From Sphaeroforma arctica JP610 (taxonomy: Eukaryota > Opisthokonta > Ichthyosporea > Ichthyophonida), in the NCBI RefSeq assembly GCF_001186125.1, contig NW_014040427.1, positions 106,300 through 134,547 of the forward strand: a DNA stretch of 28,248 bases, in the 5' to 3' direction. The number at the start of each line of letters is the position of its first letter. Positions within the stretch are counted from its first letter, which is position 1. The notes under the pieces are model-generated. The model searched no databases, was not told the DNA's origin, and saw nothing but the letters and a program-made list of their open reading frames with translations. Below, in pieces: positions 1 through 11,633 of this stretch. A program made the translations under genes and the position numbers.

Positions 1-73
<73 letters not shown>

Positions 74-112
74 AATATACATACATATATATATATATAT
101 ATATACATATAT
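1..112. repeat. CA/TA microsatellite
   Basis: An (AT)n block (1-10), a long uninterrupted (AC)n tract (11-71) and a second TA-rich block follow one another. This is simple sequence with no coding potential. Similar CA/TA tracts recur across the window, chiefly in introns. Confidence 0.97.
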
Positions 113-491
113 AGAAGTAAACTACTGTATGTACATACTAATTTTTGTAATGAAAAATCATATGAAGTATGTACATAGTTGCTAAATATCAATGTATGTA
201 TGATATAAATATCTTTGTGATGACAAAAAAAATTAGGACTCGTATGGGAGCGCCCACCGGCTACTAAATACGTTCTAATAGTCGCACTTCTTATTTTACC
301 ATCATCTTGTTCTTCACTGGTTACTACTATCCGGGAGTTTTTTAATTGACATTTCCATCCATCATTTCAAATACGTGTTCATGCGTGGAAAGCCCATCTA
401 GAGATAAACTAATTGACTGCGTCTATTACGTGGTTGTGACTATGAGAGATTCTTTTTTAGATACATACTCTTTACTCGACTCCTACTCAAA
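113..491. other. AT-rich non-coding stretch
   Basis: No gene is supported here. It lies immediately 3' of the broken minus-strand RING gene and may hold its 3' untranslated region. No canonical AATAAA was found on the minus strand; the nearest approach is an AATAA-like string around 292-297. Confidence 0.4.
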
Positions 492-1556
492 TCAAGCCTC
501 CATCTTAGATATTGATGCCCTGCAAGTGGGACACTTACCCTCTTCGTACTGCAGAACATATGTAGCAAACACTTAGGATGGAAGTAGTGCTTACATGCCT
601 CCAGCTGGAAGCACGCCAGGGCTCCATTGCGGAGTCTATCAATGATAGGAGCTACAGCGTACGAGAACAAACCGATCCCGAGGCCAACGTCACCCGGACT
701 GTCTACTTGCACACTCAAGTCATTATGACATATAGTACACAACAGCACCTCACGTCCGCCTGAAAATACTCCACCCAAGAAACATTGGTTAAGTGATGCA
801 CATTCCACTATATTGCCGGAAATACGATCGCATCCTTCGCGCTCATACATGAAATCGAAGCGTTCGGTACTCATGATTACTCCCCGCATCTCCTCACTTT
901 CTAACGATCCTAGAATGGCGGCGGTAATCTGCTCGTGTATTTGCAAAGTTGTCATTCCAGAATTACGCGACAACATACTTTGCAATTGTTCTAGACATCT
1001 TTGTGGCGGTTCGCAGGCGTAACAGAGCACAACTCCCCCGGGATATCTGTAGCAAGTTGCAGTAGTTTGACGTCTCTCGCATTCATTCGGCACTGCCTCA
1101 AACCGTTCGGAAGGCTGTGAAGGCTGTGAAGGCTGTGAATGCTATGCGCGTTGTGACCGCTGACCGCTGTAAATGGAAAGGGAAAGGTCCACCTTCCACT
1201 CACCTGGACTGAAGCATGCCACAGACAAGCTTAATCCGGCATCCAGAGCATTCGCAGCGGTTGCTAGCAGCTCCACTTCGCGTGTTCGTAGCGCCGGTGG
1301 CAGGCACACAGTAGGTGCATGAAGCTGGTGCATTTGATGCCCAGTCGTATGCATTGTATTCGGGTTGGTAACTATACTTTTGACAAGTGACACACTCGCG
1401 CTGGTTGGAAATCCCCCCAGCACGGTCATAACAGTTGAAGCAGTATCTCACCTTCGACGGCTTAGATATACCACACGAGGGACATTGCCCAGTTCGAGTG
1501 CCGATATCGGGCACACGGACAAATGTTGGATCAGGCTCAAAAATGTTTGCTGACAT
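492..1556 (-). pseudogene. RING-H2 zinc-finger protein, apparently broken (pseudogene or sequence error)
   Basis: Reading starts at the ATG at 1556. Exon 1 (1556-1204) encodes a cysteine-rich segment with CPSC, YCFNC, CVTC, CTYC and CECSGC pairs, suggesting zinc ribbons. It ends at a strong donor GTGAGT. The nearest acceptor, TTTACAG after a pyrimidine tract, gives a 37-bp intron (1203-1167) and the right phase for exon 2 (1166-492). Exon 2 has a PSQ repeat, then a RING-H2: LLCTIC, a long loop of about 44 residues, CKHYFHPKC, then CPTC. Two problems are visible. An in-phase TAG lies at 1144-1142. CPTC (about 533-524) is in another frame from CKHYFHPKC; the change falls near 549-556, where one base seems lost next to a possible RING tryptophan codon. 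RING proteins are usually E3 ubiquitin ligases. The family beyond the RING is not recognised. An alternative is a short 126-residue zinc-ribbon product ending at the TAG. The defects could also be assembly errors. Confidence 0.6.
1111..1139 (-). repeat. 9-bp tandem repeat inside the RING gene
   Basis: Three exact 9-bp units (GGCTGTGAA on the plus strand, 1113-1139) encode repeated Pro-Ser-Gln on the minus strand at the start of exon 2 of the RING gene. The unit length keeps the frame, which fits coding origin. Confidence 0.85.
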
Positions 1557-2567
1557 GTTTTGAATAGAAACAAAAGTATTTAAATGTACATATAAACATT
1601 CTTTACGTCAATTGTGTAATTTATATAACAACACCTGTATAAAAAAGGACCAAAAAAAAACAAACGTATTTTGATATTATCTTATTTCATACTCGAGATA
1701 TGTATTTGACTGAGTCTCACTCTGGAGTCTAGTGTCCGAATCTGTCTGAGTCTGAGACTTGAGCCGAGACCAATTTTATTTTCATCTTATGTACAAGAAA
1801 GCTTATGTAGGTTATGCCGCTATGTATGGTCAGTTTAAATTTCAAGCCTATAAAAACGGGAGTACGCGACGGTTCATTTACACAAAATTGTAAACAAATA
1901 CAATCTGTCAATCTTTCAGGCCAGAATCCCAGAGAGAGTCAGAAACTCCTGAGTCCAGACTGACTGAAGGACCAAATTTACTGAATGTTCACAAGTGGTG
2001 GCCAATACACTGAGCGGTCGGTGTTGTCGACGCACGTCGCACGGTGGAGGACATAGCTCAGTTCCAACGAACTCATACGCTGTGGAGCCGAGTTATCTAT
2101 AGTATCTAAAGGAGATGTCACATGGTTCATTCGTGGAGAAAAATACTAAGATATTTGGACACCAATAACAGATTGCAATACTCACGATGGCACATTTCCA
2201 ACTAATGATCGAATTCATTAGCCTTCGCAGCCAAGGTCCAGCTACTACTTTAAACAACGAGCGAGCAATACTTTGGGACTCTGCTCTTATAACATCTATA
2301 GAACTCTTCTCTTCAAGCATGTACCATGCGCCGATCGACAAATAGCGCAATCCCAACCATATCAATTTTGTAGAAACATTTATCGCTGTTATTATAGCCA
2401 ATTGTACATACTAACTAGGACGACTTACAGCAAGACGCAAAACATCTCAGCGTTTGCCACATTTTACTATTGCTGCCAAGGCAGTAGACAACATAACGTT
2501 AGGTAGAGAAACATCCAAGATACATTAATAAATAGCTACTAGATTATAGAGGTATGTATGTATGCGC
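1557..2567. other. Intergenic stretch, no supported gene
   Basis: Only short ORFs with no recognisable domain occur here. At 1708-1760 and 1915-1970 there are related GACTGAGTC / GAGTCTGAG / GAGTCCAGAC words in loosely inverted arrangement, possibly the remains of a small inverted-repeat element; no clean ends or target duplication could be defined. Confidence 0.4.
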
Positions 2568-2573
2568 TTTATT
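2568..2573 (-). terminator. Candidate polyadenylation signal AATAAA for the F-BAR gene
   Basis: TTTATT on the plus strand reads AATAAA on the minus strand, about 340 bases past the stop of the F-BAR/SH3 gene. It is the first canonical hexamer that I see downstream in that direction. A 68-codon plus-strand ORF overlaps this 3' region but shows no domain. Confidence 0.45.
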
Positions 2574-2910
2574 GAGACTCCTGCCCCTTCCTATCGTAGG
2601 GCTACAATAGTGCAACGCAACGGCGGAGTCCATACTGTACATTTTGTGGTTACACACCACAACACATCACATGTGAGTGTGCAAGACGGTAGCTGGCCTA
2701 TCGTGGTCTTCGCTACTCGACAAGAGGCTGTTTCAGCTACTACAGCTTCATATCCGGTCAATAAGTAATCTATAACACTAATTCACGACTTACGTAAATG
2801 TATGTGCAAATATGTGCCTATCCGAGGTGCGCATACTTCTTTCGCTCCCGCCATTCCTTGCCTACTCCCGACATGCCTTTGCGTATATATATCTACTCCG
2901 ATATCTGTAT

Positions 2911-5900
2911 CTAGTTCTTTTTCTCCAGGTACTCCTTATACACCATGCCACTCTTGCCGTTGAGCGTGCCCATGTACCAGGGGTCCTCGATCGTGTCCGT
3001 AACTACGACCTCATCTCCTTCTTTGAGGTCTAATTCTTCTTCTCCTTGCGCGTTATATTCGTAGATGACGATATCTGTGGGGGAACAATACCGGTAGCTT
3101 CATTAGATCGATCCCAAACTATACGAATTTCTAACCCAAGCCAATGACAACAGAGGACTCGCTAGTAGAACCTGCCAAATACACTACAGTTCAACGGATG
3201 GCAACTATCTAGAAATTGTTTATATATATATATACATACAGTGCACACTTACAGCATTGAACCCAAAGTATGCACACACTTACAAGCTTCACCGACGCCG
3301 TTGGTCTTCGCAGTGGTGGCTGCGCTGTAGTCGGGCGCAGTCTCCGAACTGGCTTCCTCTGTTGAGAGCGAGTGGAGTGACAGTGGCAAGAGTGGTGTTG
3401 TGGTTTGTTGTTGGGGTGAACGGTGGTATTAAAACACTGCAACTGGCAAATATAAATGTCCCACACACGAGGGTTCGTGCAGAGTACTGTATTCGATTCT
3501 ACGGGTCGTGATGAGAGTATAGTAACTACAAACACGATGCAGATATCGGGAGATTACGATATGGACTGCACCATAAAGAATGCACACAAAGCACAAGTAT
3601 ATAACACATACAGCCCATCAAACACGCACACATGAAAACGCCAGCATTCCATCAACACACACACACACATAAAGCCCTTCAAACACGCACACATCCTTGC
3701 CCACATACCGGGCACGGTGTTGACCGAACCGGCTCGGCTGGGTGGCGCATAAGCACTCGAATAGGTGCCGCTGGTGGCTGTGGACGAGATCGACATATTA
3801 CGCAGGATACTCTCCTTGTACTGATACTGCACAAAGTCCAGCTGGTGTGGGCGTACGTTGCCCGTTCGGTTGTTGCGCACAAACTCCTGGATGTCAGACT
3901 CCCAGTCCACATGAGTGACCGCCTCCCGGATCATCTCAGCGGCGTTGTCGTCGGCTACGGCGCAGATGGACTGCAGGTTCGCCATGACCCAGAAGTCCTG
4001 GCGCACGTTCTGGATTCTTTGTTCTTCAATCTCCTGTGTGGTGTGAGTGAGTGAGTGATGTAATGTGACGTGACGTGATGTGTGAGTGATATGTGTGAGT
4101 GAGTGAGTGATGTGATGTGAATGTGAGTGATGTGTGAGTGATATGAGTGAGTGAGTGAGTGATGGGATGTGCTTGTTTTAGAGTATTGCTATTTGCATGG
4201 TTGAGCTTGGTATATCCTAAAGTGATGGTTCCACTATAATTTTCTACAGTGCTGTGATTGGCATTTATCGTCCGAAATGACGCGATACCCCACCGAGAAG
4301 CCGCATACTACTATCTATATATACATACATACATAAACACGTACATACATACATACAGTTATAAATATTATATCTAAATAAATGAAATGAGCGTGTTTAT
4401 GGCAGAGAGATTGCGCATGCAGAGAACAGTACCACTGAGTTGCATAACAGCAATTAAAGTAGTTTTGTAACGGCAATTAAATTAGTGTCCACACAGAATG
4501 TCTGTGAGCGATGGATAGACGATTTGCCATCAGCGCATTCTACGAAATGTCACTGAGTTTGCATATGTTAAACACATATGCCTGCCATAGATTGTCGTAG
4601 CGTCCAAGCTCTTGCTGGACATGTCGGATGGCTGTATATAATACATTCATGCCAGATTGCTGCGTACGATACATTGACGAATATCCAGTGCGCCTTGAAT
4701 AGGGCCTAATGAGAGTAGTTCAGCGTACACTCAGATCAACACCTGTCAAGGGAGCAACAGGCAGGCACGAACCCATACCCTAACCCCGCACAAAACTTCT
4801 TAAAACGTACTCATATGTACAAAGCAACGCAGCCACACTCACACAGCCATACAAACATCTGCGCACATTCGTGAATAGACACACCACCACTCTTCACATA
4901 TGAATCCACCGATACGAACACCCATACCTGTAGCTGCCCGGCAATGGATTCAAACTCCTTCTCCCACTCCAAACGGACACCCTCTACGGTACTGACGGCC
5001 TGCTTGTATTGGAACTCAGACCTCTCCGCCTGTGTACGTGCTTTGTATAGCTTATCACGTAGCTTGTCTAGTGCCTGAGGAAGATAAGATAGAAAGGATC
5101 GATGCATTCAGGAGTAAAATACATATACATACATACATAAATACGTACTCATACACGCACAAAAATCCAAGCTATTACATGCATACCCTAGATACAAATA
5201 GAACTATCTGCACATTCTAAGCCGCACGAAGTGTCTTGTACGCTAATACCACAGGGGCACCGATTCAACAACTAGAGTGCACACACCCTGGACCTACGGG
5301 GTATCCAGGCTTCAGCACACATCAATGCATGGTCCAATATGCGATAAACGGCTCTTATCAGCAAAAAGATATACACATGTGACATATAGCGTACATGTCC
5401 AAGGGGACAGTAATGTTTAGCATACACGAACTGTCATATATATTTATAGATATATATATATGTGTATAAAAGTATATATAAATATATATTCGGTTAATCT
5501 CAAACCACCCTCTACAATTCAATTAATCAACAAACTCCATGTCATCTAAAAGAAGTGAATCCGGAGGGCGCCGTGGCAATCATACACGCATCACGCATAA
5601 ACCAATACACGCAGAGACGCGCATAAACCAATACACGCAGAGACACGCATAAACCAACACGCGCACACATAACGCATAAACAAACACACACAGAAACAAG
5701 CACAAGGACAGCAGACGAATGCAGCATGCACGCACTTGCATGTAGTACTACGTACACACATCCACCACCCACAACCAGCCTCACCTTAGTCTCCTCAGGC
5801 GTGTGTGCGCCCGCATCCTTGGCGCGTTTGTATTGGTCCTCGAGCGTTTCTCGCTCTTGGCACTTGACGTTGTATGCGGCCTTGGTCTTGACTAGGCTGG

Positions 5901-7518
5901 CGTAGACCTTCTCACGTTGCGTGTGCAGGTTTGTGAGGTGTTTGACTTGCTGTTTTCTGTGCGCCTTGGAGTCCGAGTTGAAGTCCTTGAAGTGTGCGCC
6001 CAGTACCTTACTCATCTGTGGCATTTTTTTGGGAGTGTAAGTCATACATGGGAGTGAGTATACATTGCCGGTAATTTGGCCTTATTTAGGGGCGAATGGG
6101 TATCAGGACACATCACAGCCATCCATGCTGGAGACCAACACACATCTCAACACAAATGAATGCCACTGTCGATAATTATCACTATCCGCTTTAAACTCGC
6201 GACAGACCATGGTATGCATACTGCCACCTCGTATATAACAAGCACACACAAACGCGACAGAGACATGCATAATATGCACTAAGAACCAAGCTGCCTTCAT
6301 GACGATATATAAAATCCGAAGTTATAAGCATTCCTTAATATGCACAACATTTGCAGGCGCATACTAGTCACAGACAGTGGGCACTTAAAATACATATAGA
6401 GCTCTCTTAACATATACATATATACACACGCGGACACAAGATATACATGTATATACTGATACACACACACACACATATATATATATCATATGCTATGGTA
6501 AATCTCACCTGTGTGCCAAGATCCACGTGCTGCTGGCCAGTAGTCTTCATGCCCTTCATAGTGTTCTCGAACGCAAAGTACATCGTTCCGTGCTTGTCCT
6601 TGTTTGTCTTTATTGCGTGATCGGATAGACGCACCAGGGCTTGTCCGTATGTCTTCCTGAGATCGGCAAACGAAACCAGGGTAAAGATGATCAGTATTGT
6701 ACAATCAAAGCACACAGGATATGATTATATGCCGGTCATATGAATATATATACTTTTTTTCTTGCAAACACACACATGTGTGTGATTATGTATGTACATG
6801 CATGTGTATGTATATGAGAAAGTGCATATGTATATTTTGCATATTACTGATGTGTACAGTGAATATTCCAACTGTTATATACATTGGCAACTATGTATGA
6901 TGATATGGGATATGATGTGGTAGGACATATCCATATATCCGCGGCAAGGCTTTTGGTGCTCTTGGCTACCGTTCGAAAGAAAGCATACGGTCCACCCATC
7001 CAACAAGTAGAAGCAGCAACGCGAGTCACCCACAACTCTATCCAGGCACGCGCGTACTATATCACCTCAGTACCAACAAATGCCCCGCCACACCATCACA
7101 CAATCAGGCGATCAAACTACTGGTGGGCACTTCTATATGCAGAGGATATAGGTGTAATGTGCGAGCGAGACGGCATGGTAGATATCCCAGCCGCTATGAC
7201 CACCTACAATAGAACTGCCCCACACAATCGGATTGTTAGACGATGTCTGACTACAAACATGTGATCGACTGCTGTGGCGCCCACAGGATTGGCTCTGCGC
7301 CTGGTTGAGCAGGCAATCGACAACGTTGCTACTAAAACTTCCACGCACGCGGATGGAACAATATATACACCCAAATCATTGGAAACAACGTAGTCTATAC
7401 ACACACAATTGGTGCATATCTAACGTAGCCACACGCAAGTGTACGGTGTTCTATTGGGTTTTTTGTTGTATATTTACGTACGCACTATATGACTACGTAT
7501 ACACAGACGAGTAGTTAT

Positions 7519-7552
<34 letters not shown>

Positions 7553-8900
7553 ACGTGATATAGTAACATCTTTACGTACGTACTATTTAACTACCGTGTA
7601 TACACAGATGCAGTATTTTTTGTATATTCACGTACGACTATAAGACTACATTATATATATATATATATATATAAAGATAGATAGTTAACATGCTTTAGAT
7701 ATAAACCCACACTATTCGAATATCAAACGGCAGCCAATCAATGTCTATACACATAATGTGATTGTACTATGATTAACTACATGTTGTACAAATAGCTACA
7801 GTGTGAGGGTGTGTAGTATGCAGGTAAAGGAAAATGTCTCGACGTACAATAATGAGACGTTCGGTACGAAATTCAAATGCGATTAGAGCGTAAAACAACA
7901 TCAGATTACTCAGCAAAGCACTCCACATTGTACACAACAACAACATACTCAATCTCACATCGGGTGGCAATGACATCCGCAAATACAGTCATCATAGACT
8001 TGGCATCGGTGGCTCGCTTGGAAAGGACCGTAAATCCTTTGTAGGGCCCACTGGTTTCACCACCAGTCTCCCCCTGTGACCGCAAGCGTTGAGTGCATAT
8101 TACATGTTAATAAGCATAAGTTCACCTATGTATATATACACATATGGGTGTGCTACAAACGTAGTTGAATGCAGGTGGGGTCGAGGGTACGTAAGGCGCG
8201 CGACATAGACAGATGAGTCTGTACCAAGCGCCATACGACAGTAGACTGGTTGTTGTCAAAACAATGCATATAGACTACCTCCCATTAAGCACAACTGCCA
8301 CGACGAGAGGGATCACTAACGAAGGTGGTAAACAAAACCTGATTGGTAACAAGTATATGCAACATAACCATGCACACTGGTTATGTTTCATGGCTATTGA
8401 GTGCTGAAGCGTTCTTCTGTGTATGTCTAGGCGTATACAAAGCGCGTTAAAAAGAGTGAAATATTACAAAGGCAAGCTAATACTATTGGAAGCTACGTGC
8501 AACGCAACACTTGCACTGGTACTCGGACTCAAATAGCGTCACAAGTCACATCTTGGCAATTTAGCATATAAACAATAGTGGAGAAAATAAGGACTATCTG
8601 GGAACGAAGATACAGCGCATAAGTATCTAGCAGAACAGGTTCGTTTCACCGCATCAAACCTTTACACAGCGACATTTGTCTCCGTTCTAATGCACTTTAG
8701 TATAACCCATATTAGCCTGTAAACATGCATTGTAATATTGCCATATAAGGGCTGTATCTAACACGAATGCAGGTGAGAGCAAGTCACAGCTCTGTACATA
8801 CCCAGAATTCATCCTTGTATTGCAGCTTTTCGCCTGAAGTGTATACATTATTTGTTTTGTCCTCGTGGAAGGAATCGTTATCAAAAGCTGGTGACGCCAT
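2911..8900 (-). CDS. F-BAR and SH3 domain protein, PSTPIP/GAS7-like (8 exons, 437 residues)
   Basis: Exons (minus): 8900-8802, 8073-7949, 6656-6509, 6015-5785, 5074-4928, 4033-3709, 3358-3284, 3074-2911. All introns are GT..AG, phases match at every junction, and the sum is 438 codons with TAG at 2913-2911. The ATG at 8900 is the first after an in-frame stop. Residues 30-33 (DEFW) run into GFTVLSKR and RCEIEKTYGQALVRLSDHA, the classic start of an F-BAR domain. Helical, Lys/Glu-rich sequence follows to about residue 320, including FVRNNRTGNVRP (301-312), which matches the end of PSTPIP/GAS7 F-BAR domains. A Ser/Thr/Ala-rich linker leads to a C-terminal SH3 (384-437: VIYEYNAQ, ELDLKEGDEV, DPWYMG, YKEYLE). 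Family role (known): dimers bend the plasma membrane and link it to actin regulators or the cytokinetic ring. The usual SH3 Pro (FPxNYV) is replaced (MVYKEYLE), so ligand choice may differ. Confidence 0.93.
4036..4171. repeat. GTGA-rich minisatellite at the 3' end of F-BAR intron 5
   Basis: Degenerate (GTGA)n with interspersed TGTGATG, TGTGAGTGATATG units fills the intron sequence just upstream (minus strand) of the acceptor at 4034-4035. On the minus strand it is a CACT/CATCAC pyrimidine-purine repeat and supplies the polypyrimidine-like tract before the exon. Confidence 0.85.
5583..5670. repeat. Tandem repeat of about 26-28 bp in F-BAR intron 4
   Basis: Three near copies of a CGCATAAACCAATACACGCA core followed by GAGA lie within the intron downstream of the donor at 5784-5783. 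No exon sequence is included in the unit, in contrast with the repeats in the LON gene. Confidence 0.8.
7518..7672. repeat. CA and TA microsatellites in F-BAR intron 2
   Basis: (CA)n at about 7520-7540 is followed by (TA)n, and a second (TA)n tract sits near 7650-7672. Between them are two partial copies of a segment with TACGTACG(C/T)ACTAT and CTAC..GTATACACAGA, indicating local duplication. This is intronic relative to the F-BAR gene. Confidence 0.8.
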
Positions 8901-11330
8901 AGTGAATACTGTATCTGTTCTTTCAATGCTAATAGGTACTATCAATTTTCAATCAAGGTGTGTGTGCGTGTGCGTGTGGGGATAAGTGTACGCGTATGTG
9001 GACGTGAATAGACCTAACTACCACTATTATCCAAAAAACAAATAAAACTTTTACATCAGGCATCACCTCACAATCGTTTATAATTTTTAATTCAGAATAT
9101 CACCGTTTACTTTGAACCACAATGATATGATATTGATTATGTGTGTACACAGTTTAGTCAGATTACAGATACGTTTACAGTTTACACAGAAGCACAATCA
9201 CCGACAGACCACTTAGTTACTCACTTCGAGACTCGGCAGTGCTGCACCGGTCCACGATTTGGTAATTTAAAAATATAAAAAATAAAAATCCGAATCAGTA
9301 GAGATGATTGGCTGAGTTTATAATGTATGATACATTGATACCCCGGTAAATAATAATAAAGCGACTAGTTTTCCAAAATTCGAAATCCAGTTTCGATTTC
9401 AGACAACTAATTGCATATGCAGTTATACCTCATGCAGTAATTACTGTCTGAAAGACGTAAACTAATTCTAAATTTAGTTTATTAGTGGTATTCTACAGAT
9501 TGACATTCCTCAATGAATAATCGAAAGACTGGCGAGGTAGACTGGATTTAAAAAAAAATGGAGTGGCCCATCCGCCACGGTTTTCTATATTTGGAATTCT
9601 GTGGCTAAAGAACAAATGAGTTTTGGCGGGAGGAACAATTGCAGATGGTGGTTTAAAAAAAAAAAAAGAACAAACAAACAAACACCAATATATGTATTAT
9701 GTATTTTTAAAATATTACACATATCAGATTCTCCCATAGCCTTCTGAATAAATTTCAAAGACTACATATACTTGTATTTAAAAAAATAACATGTACTTAT
9801 ACATGTACGGCAGTATTGTACTCACAGCCTTCTAAAATAGACAGTAAATACATATGTATAAATGTAGATACAAAAATAAACACATATTTACATTGTACTG
9901 GTCATCTCTCTGGTAGAACTGACTAGAACGCTATGAAAACAACAAAAATAAGTGAACGGATAGCCTTCTGCATCTCGTGGATAGCTGGACAGACTCATGA
10001 ATTCACACATCTTATTTTCCGTTAAGAAAAGAAAGCGTTTCTAAATACATATTTCTAAGAGATCCATAGCTGTATTCTATTCGATGTAAATATAAATCCT
10101 CTCCCACACCACTCCACCCACTCAACTGCACGCTGTTGTCGAAACAAACTTTTATAAATTCATTAAAAAAAAATTTAGCGGCAGAATATGATCTTTGTTG
10201 GATCGACGATTGCACAATTTGATGTGCGGCGGATAGTATACTGGTATGTCCTATGCTTAGAAAAGTCTTTGTGATACATTAACCGGATCCCTACATTTCT
10301 GCGTTGTACTATATAGTGGTACTGATCAATCGATAGTCAACGACTGTGCGCATATACCTGTGGTTGTTATGCATGCTCCGATGTTGCAGCACACTACCTC
10401 AAGAGATCCAAGTATGTTTAAGAGCTGGAATAGAATGATAAATGCACACAATGGTAGCTAAACGTTTATACTATTGGCGATAGCGAAAATGAAGGCTTGA
10501 AACAGCGCCATCCACGAAGCTTTGAATAGCGTGTACAGTACTGAGGCTATGTGTCACCAAATGCAAAGTTGGTACTTTATTAGTACTAATACGAGTCCTA
10601 TTTCCCCAGATGTTCGCTACTACGACTCAATCATACATCTAAAATGGCGCGTCTCGATGGCTATCATTCAATCATCTGTTGGTTGTTTAGGGAGATTGCG
10701 TAGAGAGCGGCTACATTTCAAAAACGTCCACTGTCACATAATCACTATGTATGGCCATCGTAGGGGACTTGCTCTCAGATATAGTAAATACTATACTCGA
10801 TTTCACAATACCTGCAGAGTTTAGGAGTACATAATGGTACCGTGGATACCATAGTACCTAAAATGAATAGAAACACACCGGCCGGTGATTGGAAACAAAA
10901 ACGTATATAGATGCTTTCTGCAAATAAATCTGGTTCTACATCTGAATGTGGGTGTATGTCAGTGTTGAGTATTTTGTATATTTGCTCATCTCCACATGAC
11001 AAGCTAAGAAGTTGGAACGCAGGAATCTACAGAATGCAGAAGGGGTGTATTTCAAGTAGCCTCGAGGAAAGAGTACTAATTGCACACGCCACACAACCAT
11101 AGCCTTCTAAATCAGACAACACAAACATATACGTGCGAAAGGCCACACACACAGCCACTCACGCACACACAAATGTTCAAACTTCGAAGACCGACTATTT
11201 TATTCTAATTTATTGGAGGCTATATTTAGAAAAACCCAAATTGTTTTATTTTATATTGTAGCAATCTGTACAAAACCCAAGATAGACAAAACTGGCGCGT
11301 CAAAGTTGTGTCATAAACAAATTTAAATCT
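8901..11330. other. AT-rich intergenic region
   Basis: No gene is supported. The proximal part (8901-9320) should hold the promoter of the minus-strand F-BAR gene, with a CCAAT box on that strand at about 9309-9313. The remainder has short ORFs without domains, A/T runs, the hairpin at 9397-9453 and several copies of an AGCCTTCT word (9736, 9827, 9963, 11102). A minus-strand ORF near 10900-11002 contains IYKIL and IHPHSD, faintly reminiscent of a histone fold, but is too short and isolated to call. Confidence 0.5.
9397..9453. repeat. Imperfect inverted repeat (hairpin)
   Basis: TTTCAGACA (9397-9405) pairs exactly with TGTCTGAAA (9445-9453). The arms continue imperfectly inward through CTAATTGCAT and ATGCAGTAATTA. 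It could be the remnant of a small foldback element or a structured non-coding site; no target duplication is evident. Confidence 0.6.
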
Positions 11331-11362
11331 CATTGGTCAGCAGGCGAGTGACGACACGTCAC
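11331..11362 (+). promoter_or_regulatory. Candidate promoter elements upstream of the plus-strand RING gene
   Basis: An inverted CCAAT box (ATTGG, about 11333-11337) is followed closely by a perfect 6-bp inverted repeat with a 3-base spacer, GTGACG-ACA-CGTCAC (11348-11362), resembling a spaced CRE/ATF-type site. They lie about 270-300 bp upstream of the RING gene ATG. Function is inferred only from position and sequence. Confidence 0.35.
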
Positions 11363-11633
11363 ACGACACGAAAGTCGAAATGCCTCAACATTCAACAAAG
11401 CAGTGACTGTAACACACTGCTGCACAGGACAGCTGCCTGTGACAATGGGCAGTATGAACGTATATTCACATATGTATGTGTGTACATATACATGTCTGAA
11501 TCATATGTATGGGGTTATGTATATATGAACGTACATTTATATATATATCATATTTACATGAGGTTCAAGTACAGTCGTGTTCGTTTGTTTTGATTTGCTT
11601 ATCATTAGACACTTCCGTAAAAGGTCTGCAAGC

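Noticed and set aside
3632-4054. 140-codon plus-strand open frame
   Set aside because: It is antisense to F-BAR exon 6, whose minus-strand reading is clearly the real one.
5785-5860. Long minus-strand extension of F-BAR exon 4 past 5785 as coding
   Set aside because: Beyond 5785 the frame becomes Val/Cys/Leu low complexity from CA/GT repeats; the GTGAGG donor ends the exon there.
6884-7264. 126-codon plus-strand open frame inside F-BAR intron 2
   Set aside because: No ATG-led domain, no recognisable motif, lies antisense in an intron; length is within chance for this base composition.
10775-11002. Minus-strand frame with IYKIL..IHPHSD resembling part of histone H2B
   Set aside because: Similarity covers only about 20 residues, with no further histone sequence or splice context.
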